From contig JBOFFC010000064.1 of NCBI GenBank assembly GCA_051648405.1, positions 1 through 48,003 of the forward strand: 48,003 nucleotides of DNA, in the 5' to 3' direction. A program made the position numbers and the translations under genes. This stretch comes from JBOFFC01 sp051648405 (GTDB lineage Bacteria > Planctomycetota > Planctomycetia > Pirellulales > Lacipirellulaceae). How positions within the stretch are numbered: position 1 is the stretch's first letter; every line of letters begins with the position of its first letter. This document shows, piece by piece, positions 24,821 through 33,293 of this stretch. The notes beneath the pieces are model-generated. The model ran no database searches. It saw only the letters and a program-made list of their open reading frames with translations, and was not told the DNA's origin.

Positions 24821-25894
24821 ATGGCGATCCCTCGCAAGTTCGGCAACCAGTTGCAGGCCCTCTGCGACTCCGCGGTTGCGCTGGCCGACTTGCACCACGC
24901 CGACGCGATCTTGCTGCTCGCCGAGCGCCCCCTCGACTGGGTCCGGCTCCAAGAAACGTGCGGCGTACGGACGCTGATTGTCGCCGCCGACACCGAGGAT
25001 CAGCTCGCGGGCGCCCACGAGGACGACCCGAGCCTCGACTTCGACACCATCCTCCTCGGGATGGACGGCGCCCCGGTCTACGAGCGGCTGACCGGCGCCC
25101 TGCTCGAAGCGGTCGAGGAGGAGCTCGTCAAATCAACCGCCTCGATGGTCGTGCTCTACAGCTCGTTCGACCCCGGGGTGATCGACTCGGTCAGCTTGAT
25201 CCGCCTCGAGGAGCACCTCGGGAGGCTCACCGTCCGCGACCTGCGGCAGTTCGAGGGGAAAGTCCCGACCGAGACACTGAAGCTTGTCGTCGATCTGTGC
25301 GTCGATATCGGGCGAGAAGGGCGTGAGGGGACCCCCGTCGGGACGCTAATGGTGGTCGGCGACCACCGCAAGACGCTCGAATTCTGCAAGCCGATGGGCT
25401 TCGACCCCGTGAAGGGGTACACGGCGGCCGAGCGGACGCTCTCCGACGCCAAGGTCCGCGAAGGGGTCAAGGAGATCGCCCAGCTCGACGGGGCGTTCGT
25501 GATCTCGTCGGGGGGGGTGGTGATGGCCGCGGCGCAGCACCTGTCGGCGCCCGCGGCGCAGGACATCAGCCTCTCGAAGGGGCTCGGGGCCCGACACTGG
25601 GCGGCCGCCCAGATCAGCCGCGCCACGGGGGCGATCGCCGTGGCGGTGAGCGCGTCGAGCGGCACGGTTCGCGTGTTTCAGGACGGCGAGGTGGTGCTGC
25701 GCGTCGAACCGCTGCGCCGCGCGATGACTTGGCGCGAGTTCGAGGCCGACGGCGAACGGGTCGCCCGACCGCGCGGCTTGAAGGAACGCCCCAATCGACC
25801 TCGCGGCGCTGCCGACGAACCGCCGGCCGAGAAGCCCGCCGAATCGCCGACCGCCGGCGCGTCGGAGCCCCCTGCCGCGGCCGACCCCGGCTGA
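24821..25894 (+). CDS. Diadenylate cyclase (DisA_N domain), DacZ-like layout
   Basis: The 357-residue product should make cyclic di-AMP from two ATP. The catalytic DAC domain spans about 200-310, with the DGA motif at 223-225 (QLDGAFVISSGG) and the nucleotide-binding motif GLGARHWAAA at 254-263. That motif has Trp260 where DisA and CdaA have the second Arg of RHR. The following text (AVSASSGTVRVFQDGE) is typical. The N-terminal 180 residues (VYERLTGALLEAVEEELVKS, MVVLYSSFDP) look like a pyruvate-kinase-C-like alpha/beta domain, as in archaeal DacZ, rather than a membrane or DNA-binding part. The last 45 residues are Pro/Ala-rich and disordered. A longer reading upstream lacks similarity. Confidence 0.88.
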   Translation: MAIPRKFGNQLQALCDSAVALADLHHADAILLLAERPLDWVRLQETCGVRTLIVAADTEDQLAGAHEDDPSLDFDTILLGMDGAPVYERLTGALLEAVEEELVKSTASMVVLYSSFDPGVIDSVSLIRLEEHLGRLTVRDLRQFEGKVPTETLKLVVDLCVDIGREGREGTPVGTLMVVGDHRKTLEFCKPMGFDPVKGYTAAERTLSDAKVREGVKEIAQLDGAFVISSGGVVMAAAQHLSAPAAQDISLSKGLGARHWAAAQISRATGAIAVAVSASSGTVRVFQDGEVVLRVEPLRRAMTWREFEADGERVARPRGLKERPNRPRGAADEPPAEKPAESPTAGASEPPAAADPG

Positions 25895-25907
25895 CGAACC
25901 GAGCGCT

Positions 25908-26825
25908 TCACCGCCAGGCGAACGCCTCGCCCGTCAGCAGCTCGTAGGCGTCGATGTACTTGCCGCGTGTGCGATCGACGACGTCCGTTGGCAAGCCGGG
26001 TGGCGGGCTCTGGCGGTCCCAGCCCGAGCCGAGCAGCCAGTCGCGGACGAACTGCTTGTCGAACGAGGCTTGCGGCCCCCCCGGCCGGTACTCGGCGGCC
26101 GACCAAAAGCGGCTGCTGTCGGGCGTGAGCGCCTCGTCGATGAGGATCAGCTCCCCCTCGGGTGTGTTTTCCGCGAGTCCGAACTCGAACTTCGTGTCGG
26201 CGATGATCACCCCCCGCCCGGCCGCGTAGTCTGCCCCGGCCACGTAGAGTGCGAGCGTCGCCTGGCGGAGTCGCCCCGCGGGGTCGGCGCCCAGGTCGGC
26301 GACAACACGCGAGAAGGGGACGTTCTCGTCGTGCTCGCCGTCCGCCGCCTTGGTGGCGGGGGTGAACAGAGGGCACGGCAACTTGTCGCTCTCGACGAGG
26401 CCGGCGGGGAGCGGCTCGCCGCACACGGCGCTCGCCACGCGGTACTCGTTCCAGCCCGACCCGGCGAGGTAGCCGCGGGCGACACACTCGAACGGCGCCA
26501 CGCGCGCCTTGCGGCAGAGCATCGACCGGCCGTCGAGGGAATCGAGGTCGGTACCTACGGGGAGCCCCATCTGGCGGACGTCGCACGTCAGCAGGTGGTG
26601 CCCGATCCCCACCCGCGGCCCGAGCAACTCGAACCAGAACCGGCTGAGCTGCGTGAGGACCCGCCCCTTGTCGGGGACGGCGGTCGGCAGGACCCAGTCG
26701 AACGCGCTGATGCGGTCGGTCGCGACCAGCAGGACGCGGTCCCCCAGGTCGTAAACGTCGCGCACCTTGCCGCGTCTCGCGACAAGACCGGGGACGTGCG
26801 ACAGCGTGAGTGGCGAACCGGGCAC
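25908..26825 (-). CDS. purC: Phosphoribosylaminoimidazole-succinocarboxamide synthase (SAICAR synthetase)
   Basis: The 305-residue enzyme joins CAIR and L-aspartate using ATP in de novo purine synthesis. Motifs include GKVRDVYDLGDRVLLVATDR (nucleotide-binding start), SAFDWVLPTAVPDKG, ECVARGYLAGSGWNEY, IIADTKFEFGL, LIDEALTPDSSRFW and SFDKQFVRDWL. Length matches the longer, eukaryote/planctomycete-like class. It is convergent with the diadenylate cyclase gene (13-base gap) and divergent from the GH10-like gene. Confidence 0.96.
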   Translation of the reverse strand: MPGSPLTLSHVPGLVARRGKVRDVYDLGDRVLLVATDRISAFDWVLPTAVPDKGRVLTQLSRFWFELLGPRVGIGHHLLTCDVRQMGLPVGTDLDSLDGRSMLCRKARVAPFECVARGYLAGSGWNEYRVASAVCGEPLPAGLVESDKLPCPLFTPATKAADGEHDENVPFSRVVADLGADPAGRLRQATLALYVAGADYAAGRGVIIADTKFEFGLAENTPEGELILIDEALTPDSSRFWSAAEYRPGGPQASFDKQFVRDWLLGSGWDRQSPPPGLPTDVVDRTRGKYIDAYELLTGEAFAWR

Positions 26826-26905
26826 GGAGCGGGGAGACGACTCGGTTGTTGCTGGGGCGGTCGGCCACTAAGGTAGGGCGAGAGTCCCCGGGCCGGATAG
26901 CCCGC

Positions 26906-26923
26906 GGGGGGCGTCCGCCCCCC
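26906..26923. promoter_or_regulatory. Perfect GC hairpin in the purC / GH10-like intergenic gap
   Basis: GGGGGGCG and CGCCCCCC form an 8-bp perfect stem around a 2-base loop, followed by TTT. It looks like an intrinsic terminator reading rightward, but lies between two divergent genes. It may therefore block readthrough, or sit in the leader of the gene that starts at 26959. Confidence 0.35.
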
Positions 26924-26958
26924 TTTCACGCCCGCGTCCCGTTGCTCGTCCGCTCCCC

Positions 26959-28455
26959 ATGGGCCTCCTGCGGTTCGTCGCCCACCGCCTGGCGCTCGTC
27001 GATGACGAGCGTCTCGCGCGTGCGTACGTAGCGGGAGCCGACGAGGCGCCCTACTTCACACGCGTGCTACGCAGCGGCGACACGATCGTCGCCGAACGGT
27101 CCGACACAACGTCCGGCGCGTTCACGATCCCGTGGCCGGTCCCCGACCAGGGGGACTGGCTGCTGGCGACATCGACGCTCATGGAGCGTGAGCGCCCGTA
27201 TCTGCTCGAGGTCGAGCTGGCGCGGGGCCAGGTCTTTCGGCTCCGCGACCAACTCGCGGCCTGGGAGAACCTGGGCCTAGTGACCCCCGGCGACCTCCGC
27301 GCGTCGGTCGCCGACGCTTCGCGTTTGTTTAACCGCGCCGCAACGCGCCAGGACGACGTCGCCGAGGCCGCCGACTACGCCACGCAGGCGATCGGCGTCG
27401 CGTCCGCCGCCGCTTGCCGGCTCGCCGACGTCTACGCCGAGCAAGCGCTCGCGCTACGGATGCAGCAAGGCGCCGACAAGCTAACGACCCTCCTGGGGGT
27501 CCGCATGGCGGGGCAGAGCCCGACCGGCGAGGCTGCCGCGCTGCTGCGCGAGTCGTGCAACCTGATCGCCGCGCCGTGCGGCTGGGGCGCCGTCGAGCCG
27601 AGCGAGGGGCGGCGCGACTGGTCGGAGTCCGACCGCCCGATCGAGTGGGCCCGATCGCAAGGCCTGCGGGTCTGCGGCGGCCCCCTGCTCGAGTTCGACG
27701 AGCGGCGGCTCCCCGACTGGGCCTACCTGTGGGAAGGGGACGTCGATACGCTCGCGTCGCTGATGGTGGGGCACGTCCGCGCGGCGGCGCAGCGCTACAA
27801 GGGGCGCGTCCAACTGTGGAACGTCGCGTCGCGCGTGAATCGCGACCGCGTGCTTTCGCTCACCGACGAACAGCGCCTGCGCATCGTCGCAGCCGCCGTC
27901 AGCGCGGTGCGGCAGGTCGATCCCCAGACCCCGGTCGTCGTGGGGGTCGAGCAACCGTGGGGCGAGTACCGCGCACGGCGCGACAGCGAGCTCACGCCGA
28001 TGGACTTCGCCGATGCGCTGGAGCGCGCCGACCTGGGGATCGCCGGCTTCGACCTCGAGCTGAACATCGGCTACCACCCGCACGCCACCGCGTTGCGCAG
28101 CCCGCTGTCGCTCAGCCGGCTCGTCGATTTGTGGAACGTCCGGCTCGAGTCACCGCTGATGCTGACGCTGACGCTCCCCAGCTCGTCGTCGCCCGAACCG
28201 GGGGGCGACTCCAAGTCGTCGGTCGTCGCCGGCGGGAGCACCCCCGAGGTCGTGACCCCCGAGTGGCAAGCCGAATGGGTGCGGCATCGGTTGCCGATGT
28301 TGCTGGCGAAGACCTCGGTACAGGTCGTGCTGTGGGGCCAACTCAGCGACGCCGCGACGCACGGCTACGCCCACGGCGGCTTGTTCGACGCCGCGGGCGC
28401 GGCGAAGCCGATCGTCCAAGAACTTCGATCGATCCGCGGGCGGTACCTCGCCTGA
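26959..28455 (+). CDS. GH10-like TIM-barrel protein, probably non-catalytic
   Basis: This 498-residue protein has an N-terminal beta-rich part (about 1-95, TSGAFTIPWPVPDQGDWLLA), a helical middle (95-180) and a barrel resembling glycoside hydrolase family 10 (about 180-495). In GH10 xylanases the acid/base Glu lies in W-D-V-V-N-E. The corresponding stretch here is VQLWNVASRVN (around 285-294), where no Glu is present. The nucleophile region may be GFDLELNIGY. It has no signal peptide. Loss of the acid/base suggests binding or another chemistry, not xylan cleavage. Family assignment is by pattern only. Confidence 0.75.
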   Translation: MGLLRFVAHRLALVDDERLARAYVAGADEAPYFTRVLRSGDTIVAERSDTTSGAFTIPWPVPDQGDWLLATSTLMERERPYLLEVELARGQVFRLRDQLAAWENLGLVTPGDLRASVADASRLFNRAATRQDDVAEAADYATQAIGVASAAACRLADVYAEQALALRMQQGADKLTTLLGVRMAGQSPTGEAAALLRESCNLIAAPCGWGAVEPSEGRRDWSESDRPIEWARSQGLRVCGGPLLEFDERRLPDWAYLWEGDVDTLASLMVGHVRAAAQRYKGRVQLWNVASRVNRDRVLSLTDEQRLRIVAAAVSAVRQVDPQTPVVVGVEQPWGEYRARRDSELTPMDFADALERADLGIAGFDLELNIGYHPHATALRSPLSLSRLVDLWNVRLESPLMLTLTLPSSSSPEPGGDSKSSVVAGGSTPEVVTPEWQAEWVRHRLPMLLAKTSVQVVLWGQLSDAATHGYAHGGLFDAAGAAKPIVQELRSIRGRYLA

Positions 28456-28469
28456 TCTCCGGAAGGGCG

Positions 28470-28955
28470 TCAGCGCGTATGATGCGACAGGACGCCGAGC
28501 TGGTTCAGGTGGGCGCGCTTGTGACGGACCGGCGTCGGCTCTGCCGCCGGGCGACTCTTCGCTGGGCGAGAGTGCGGCAGCGGGTGGTCCGCCAGCGGGG
28601 CGCCAACGACGGCCGCGTGGCGGTCGGGGTGGTTGTGCAGCCCTTCGCAGTGGGCCGCCGCCAGGACCGGCTCGGCTAGCTCGGCCTTCAGGCCGCACAG
28701 CCGCAGAGCGCCGCCGTGCTCGACGAGCAGGTCGTGCAGGTCGTGCAGCTCCGAAGCCAACCGCGCATCGACGCGACGGACGTCTTCCATCTCGAGCACG
28801 ACGCGGTACACGAAGTGCGCCGACGCCAGGTCCCAGAGCTGATCCACCAGCGTCGGCTCGCCCGCCTGAACAGGCCGCGGCGCCACGACGTGAACGAACA
28901 ACCAATTGGGGCCGCGCCCCACGACACGGCAACGATCCTCAGGAGCGGGGATCAT
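28470..28955 (-). CDS. STAS-domain protein (anti-anti-sigma factor-like)
   Basis: This 161-residue protein carries a STAS-type fold at about 15-110: VDQLWDLASAHFVYRVVLEM, EDVRRVDARLASELHDLHDL, GGALRLCGLKAELAEPVLAA. In SpoIIAA-type proteins a Ser follows the Asp at the loop; here the loop reads VRRVDARLASEL, so Ala replaces the phosphorylatable Ser and classic regulation by phosphorylation is unlikely. The last 50 residues are His/Pro/Arg-rich. AAGGA lies a suitable distance before the ATG. No anti-sigma kinase is adjacent. Confidence 0.82.
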   Translation of the reverse strand: MIPAPEDRCRVVGRGPNWLFVHVVAPRPVQAGEPTLVDQLWDLASAHFVYRVVLEMEDVRRVDARLASELHDLHDLLVEHGGALRLCGLKAELAEPVLAAAHCEGLHNHPDRHAAVVGAPLADHPLPHSRPAKSRPAAEPTPVRHKRAHLNQLGVLSHHTR

Positions 28956-29272
28956 GGTAAGCGTTCCTTCGAACGGGGCCTCCCCGGGGACGATTGGGGA
29001 CGCCGGACACGAGAAGAGGGTTTCGCCGCAGCAGCCGTGCCGCGTCGGGCGGCCACGCTGGGCGCGGCCAGTCTCGCGAGTCGTCGTTCAGAGATGCCAC
29101 ATCAAGAAGAGTCGCGTGCGTGGTCGCCCACCGCACGGCCGCCAACCCCAACTTAAGCCGCACGACTGCGGCACTTCAAGCGCAACCGAACGAATTCGTC
29201 GCGGCATTTGGCCGCGGCGCCAGCAGTTTCGTGTGTCGGGTTCGACGCTCCGATCACGGCGCGACACCGGCG
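28956..29272. other. 317-bp gap between STAS and alaS genes
   Basis: I see no gene. A short hairpin, CCGCA/TGCGG, lies at about 29158-29172. The side near 28956 should hold the promoter of the STAS gene, and the other end the 3' end of the alaS transcript. Confidence 0.4.
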
Positions 29273-32116
29273 TCACGCGCCGAGCATGGCGGCGATCGTC
29301 TCTTGCGCCTTGGCGAGCGCCGCGGCGAGCTTCGCCGGTTCCTTTCCCCCCGCCTGGGCCAGGTCGGCCCGCCCCCCGCCGCCGCCACCCAGCTCCTTGG
29401 CGACCGGGCCGATCCACTTGCCGGCGCTCGCGCCGCGGGCTTCGAGGTCCTTGGTCACGCCGGCCACCAGCGTGACCTTGTCCTCCCCCTCGACCGACGC
29501 GAGCAGCACCGCCGCGGGCTGGACCTTCTGGCGCACCGCGTCGATCAGTTGCCGCATCGAACTTGGGTCGGCGCCGGGCGCTTCGGCGACGACGACCGTC
29601 GTGTCGCCGATCTTGCCGGCGCCGGCGATCAACACGTCGGCCGAGAGCTCGCCGGCCGCGTCTCGCTTCTTGACCTGTGCTTCGAGGGCTTCGACCTCGG
29701 CGCGGAGCGACGCCAGGCGCTCGGCGACCGCCAGCGGCGCCACCGACAGTTGCCGCGCCCCCTCGGCGAGCGCCGCGCGGCGCTCGCCGTACGTCGCGAG
29801 CGGGCCTTTGGCGAGCTGCGCCTTCTCGGTCGGCTGCACCGAGCCGCCGCCAGAGGCCTTCTTCTTGAGCGCCCGTTGACGCGCGAGGAGTCGGCCAACC
29901 GCTTCCACCACCATCGCGGGCTGAACGCCGAGCGCCGTCGCCGCGGCGACGAGGGCCGCCTCGGTCTGGGCGCGATTCTCTTCGGCGCGCTTGCCCGTGA
30001 GGGCCGTGATTCGCCGCGTCCCCGCCGAGACCCCTTCTTCGTGCAGCAGCTCGAAGGTCCCGACTTCTGCCGTGTTCGTCAGGTGCGTCCCGCCGCACAG
30101 CTCGCGGCTAAAGGCTTCCGGGGCGAGCGGCCCCATCGAGATCATCCGCACGGGGTCGGGGTACTTCTCGCCGAACAGCATCATGGCGCCCTGCTGCCGG
30201 GCCTCGGCCAGCGGCAGCGTCTGCGACTGCACCGGCGCCTTGGCGACGACGTACGACTCGACGTCGGAGGCGATCGTCGCGATCTGCTCGGTCGTGACGG
30301 CCGAGAGGTTCGTGAAGTCGAAGCGCAGCCAATCGGCATCGACCTTTGACCCCTGCTGCTGCGCGTGGCTGCCGAGCGTCTTCTGCAGGGCGTGGTGCAG
30401 CAGGTGTGTCGCCGAGTGCGCGCGGCGGATGGCGGCGCGGCGATCGAGATCGACCGCGGCGCTGGCCGTTGCTCCAACGGCGACCTCTCCTTCGACCAAA
30501 CGCCCCGAGTGGACGAACAGCGAACCGTCTTTCTGCGTGTCGGTCACCTCGAAGCGGAACCCCGTGCCGGTGATGACCCCCGTGTCGCCGACCTGGCCCC
30601 CCGACTCGCCGTAGAACGGCGTCCGGTCGAGCACCAGCCGCGCCTCGGCGCCCTTGGTCAGTTTCTCGGCGAGCTGCTCGTCCCCCGCGGCCGCCGAGCC
30701 GGTGACCACGCCGACCACCTTAGCCGTGGCCTGGGTCGCGTCGTAGCCGACGAACTCGGTGGCTTGCAGGGCTTGCTTGAGCGAGTCGATCGGGCCCTTG
30801 GCGCCCATCACGGTGTGCACGAGCTTGCCCGAGGCCTCGCTGTGCCCTTCCATGGCGCGGCGGTACCCGTCCCAGTCGAAGGCCAACCGTTCGTCGGCCG
30901 CGAGGCTCTCGAACAACTCGGGGGGGACGCCGAACGTCTGGTAGAGGTCGGCCGCGACCGCGCCATCGACCACGGTGCGGTTGTCGCGGCGCAGGTCTTC
31001 GAACACGCGGCGGATGCGGCTGAGGCCGTCGTCGATCGTGCCGAAGAAGTTCGCCTCTTCCTTCTCGATCACGCTGGCGACGCGTGTCGTCGTCTCCCCC
31101 AGCTCCGGGTACGCGGCCGCCATCATCTCGGCGACCTTCGGCACGAGCCGGAACAAGAACGGCTCGCGAAGGCCGATCTGGTGGCCGTCGAGCACGGCGC
31201 GTCGCAGCAGCCGCTTGACGACGTACTTCTCTTTGTTGGCGCCCGGGTAGACGTTCTCGTGCACCGCAAACGTGCAGGCGCGCACGTGGTCGGTGATGCG
31301 CCGCAGGCGCCGCCCGTTGTCACTGGCGGCGTCGTACTTCAGGCCGCACACCTCGGCGGCCGCCTCGACGATCGGCAGCAGCGTGTCGGTGTGGTAGTTG
31401 GTCGGCACTCCCTGCAGCACGGCCGCCGTGCGCTCGAGGCCCATGCCGGTGTCGATGTTCTTCGACGGCAGCGGACGCAGGTTCCCCGGCGGGTCCCCAA
31501 CGCGATTGAACTGCGTGAAGACGAGGTTCCAGATCTCGAGCGGCTCGGCCCGCTTCCCCGACGCCCCCGCCGGCGCCGTGTAGTAGATCTCGCTGCACGG
31601 TCCGCAGACGCCGTCGGGGCCGAGGCTTGGGGCGCTCGCCGGCCAGAAGTTCTCGGCCTCCCCCTCGCGGCTGATGCGGCTCGTCGGCAGGCCGATCTCG
31701 TCGTGCCAGATTTCGGCCGCCTCGTCGTCGTCGCTGTAGACCGTGACGGTGAGCGTCTCCGGCGGCAGGCCGAGCCACTCCTTCGACGTGAGAAACTCCC
31801 AAGCCCAGTGGATCGCGTCGCGCTTGAAATAATCGCCGAAGCTGAAGTTGCCGAGCATCTCAAAGAACGTGTGGTGCCGCGGGGTCCGGCCGACGTTGTC
31901 GATGTCCCCCGTGCGGAGGCATTTTTGGCAGGTCGTGGCCCGCGTGTACTCGAGCTTCACTTTCCCCAGGAAGTGGTCCTTGAACTGGTTCATCCCCGCC
32001 GGGGTGAACAGCACGCTGGGGTCCCAGGTGGGGACCAGCACGTCGCTGGCGACGCGGGTGTGCCCCTTGGACTCGTAGAACGCCAGGTACTTTTCGCGGA
32101 TCTCGTTGGTCTTCAT
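29273..32116 (-). CDS. alaS: Alanyl-tRNA synthetase
   Basis: The 947-residue enzyme charges tRNA-Ala. The class II catalytic core is at the N-terminus (LVPTWDPSVLFTPAGMNQFK, TPRHHTFFEMLGNFSFGDYF, GVCGPCSEIYY, LEIWNLVFTQFNR). The editing domain has the zinc/His motifs HSATHLLHHAL (about residue 570) and ELCGGTHLTNTAEVG (about 672), which clear mischarged Ser and Gly. The C-terminal DHHA1-type domain ends with the glycine-rich GGGGGGRADLAQAGG. The start MKTNEIREKYLAFYESKGH is canonical; upstream extension into the divergent gap is not needed. It is somewhat longer than the E. coli enzyme (876 residues). Confidence 0.97.
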   Translation of the reverse strand: MKTNEIREKYLAFYESKGHTRVASDVLVPTWDPSVLFTPAGMNQFKDHFLGKVKLEYTRATTCQKCLRTGDIDNVGRTPRHHTFFEMLGNFSFGDYFKRDAIHWAWEFLTSKEWLGLPPETLTVTVYSDDDEAAEIWHDEIGLPTSRISREGEAENFWPASAPSLGPDGVCGPCSEIYYTAPAGASGKRAEPLEIWNLVFTQFNRVGDPPGNLRPLPSKNIDTGMGLERTAAVLQGVPTNYHTDTLLPIVEAAAEVCGLKYDAASDNGRRLRRITDHVRACTFAVHENVYPGANKEKYVVKRLLRRAVLDGHQIGLREPFLFRLVPKVAEMMAAAYPELGETTTRVASVIEKEEANFFGTIDDGLSRIRRVFEDLRRDNRTVVDGAVAADLYQTFGVPPELFESLAADERLAFDWDGYRRAMEGHSEASGKLVHTVMGAKGPIDSLKQALQATEFVGYDATQATAKVVGVVTGSAAAGDEQLAEKLTKGAEARLVLDRTPFYGESGGQVGDTGVITGTGFRFEVTDTQKDGSLFVHSGRLVEGEVAVGATASAAVDLDRRAAIRRAHSATHLLHHALQKTLGSHAQQQGSKVDADWLRFDFTNLSAVTTEQIATIASDVESYVVAKAPVQSQTLPLAEARQQGAMMLFGEKYPDPVRMISMGPLAPEAFSRELCGGTHLTNTAEVGTFELLHEEGVSAGTRRITALTGKRAEENRAQTEAALVAAATALGVQPAMVVEAVGRLLARQRALKKKASGGGSVQPTEKAQLAKGPLATYGERRAALAEGARQLSVAPLAVAERLASLRAEVEALEAQVKKRDAAGELSADVLIAGAGKIGDTTVVVAEAPGADPSSMRQLIDAVRQKVQPAAVLLASVEGEDKVTLVAGVTKDLEARGASAGKWIGPVAKELGGGGGGRADLAQAGGKEPAKLAAALAKAQETIAAMLGA

Positions 32117-32285
32117 GCGATCGGGCGGGCGGCAGGCAGCGGGGTGGAAGCGGGGCCGGGGGTGGCGCAACCGCTCGAAACGGCCGATCCTAACCCCTCG
32201 CCGGCCGGGCTGGCAGGCCAAGGCGCCCCCGGGAATCGGCCCCGGAATCGTTGCCGTCCGGACTTCGGCCGCGGATACTGGAGCC

Positions 32286-33161
32286 ATGCCTAAACCACCC
32301 CACTTGGCCACAGCGTTGTCCGCAACGCTGCTGGCCGCCCTGCTCCTTTACTTGCCTCAAGCCGCCACGGCGTGTGAATACTGCACGGCGATGGGCTGCG
32401 CCACGTGCGGCCACAGCGACGCGGCGCCCACGTCGGCGGCCGCCGGCGGCCCCGCCGCGTTCGTCCTCCAGGGAGGCCAATGGCCGCAGCCGGGGGGGCT
32501 TGGGAGCCGCGTGACCATCACCTACAGCTACAACAACTTCCTCGACGGCGGGCTGCTCGACCCCAACGGCGTGAGCGTCCCGGCCGACTACCTGCGTCTG
32601 GTGACCTACGAGGCGTTCTCGCTGTGGGCCCAGGTCGCCCCGTTGCACTTTGTCGAGGTCGCCGACGTCGGCACACCCGTGTTCAGCTTCAACTCCGCCG
32701 AGTACCTCGCCTACCCGGCGAGCTCGTTCGGCCAGATCCGGCTGAACCACCTCTACATCAACGGCACCGATGAAGAGAACGGCTTCCCGACGACCAAGGC
32801 GCAAGCGTTCTTCCCGTTCAACGGGGGGAACATCGCCGGCGACATCCAGTTCGACAACGGCGACCCGTGGGCGGTCATCGGCACGCGGAGCCAGCCCGAC
32901 GTGCTGGGGATTTTGACGCACGAGATCGGCCACACGATCGGCCTGGGGCACGCGACGATTGTCGAGGCGACGATGAACCCCGCCGCCCCGCGCCGGCGCG
33001 GGCCGGGCACGGGGTCGCTCCACCCGGACGACATCGCCGGGGTCCGCGCGATCTACGGCGTCGGCGTGGGGAGCGTGACGCTGATCCCCGAACCCGCGGC
33101 GATCGCCCTGCTGCTATCGGTGGCCGCCATGACCTCCCCGGCGCGTCGCCGCGCCGCCTGA
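32286..33161 (+). CDS. Secreted matrixin-type zinc protease with PEP-CTERM tail
   Basis: This 291-residue protein has a signal peptide (LSATLLAALLLYLPQAATA). A cysteine-rich N-terminal knot follows at 30-41 (CEYCTAMGCATC). The metzincin zinc site is HEIGHTIGLGH, with ligands His212, His216 and His222 and a Met-turn-like ATMNPAAP. The FxxWAQVAPLHFVEV strand-helix and the LHPDDIAGVRAIYG motif after the zinc site are typical of matrixins. The tail is a clean PEP-CTERM signal (LIPEPAAIALLLSVAAM, then RRRAA). It is divergent from alaS. It lacks the dockerin-like segment of the other matrixin in the window. Confidence 0.88.
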   Translation: MPKPPHLATALSATLLAALLLYLPQAATACEYCTAMGCATCGHSDAAPTSAAAGGPAAFVLQGGQWPQPGGLGSRVTITYSYNNFLDGGLLDPNGVSVPADYLRLVTYEAFSLWAQVAPLHFVEVADVGTPVFSFNSAEYLAYPASSFGQIRLNHLYINGTDEENGFPTTKAQAFFPFNGGNIAGDIQFDNGDPWAVIGTRSQPDVLGILTHEIGHTIGLGHATIVEATMNPAAPRRRGPGTGSLHPDDIAGVRAIYGVGVGSVTLIPEPAAIALLLSVAAMTSPARRRAA

Positions 33162-33293
33162 GGCCGCCGCGAGCGTGCGGGACGATCCGCCGCGCCGGAT
33201 CGCAGGGGAGTCTGCGCCCCAGCCACACTCGCCAGGCGCCGGCGGCCGCGATACCGTGGGGCCGTTCGCCCGCGCCCCTCGGAACCTCGCACC

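Noticed and set aside
30365..32293. A 642-codon plus-strand open frame
   Set aside because: Antisense to alaS; no domain and shadow-like composition.
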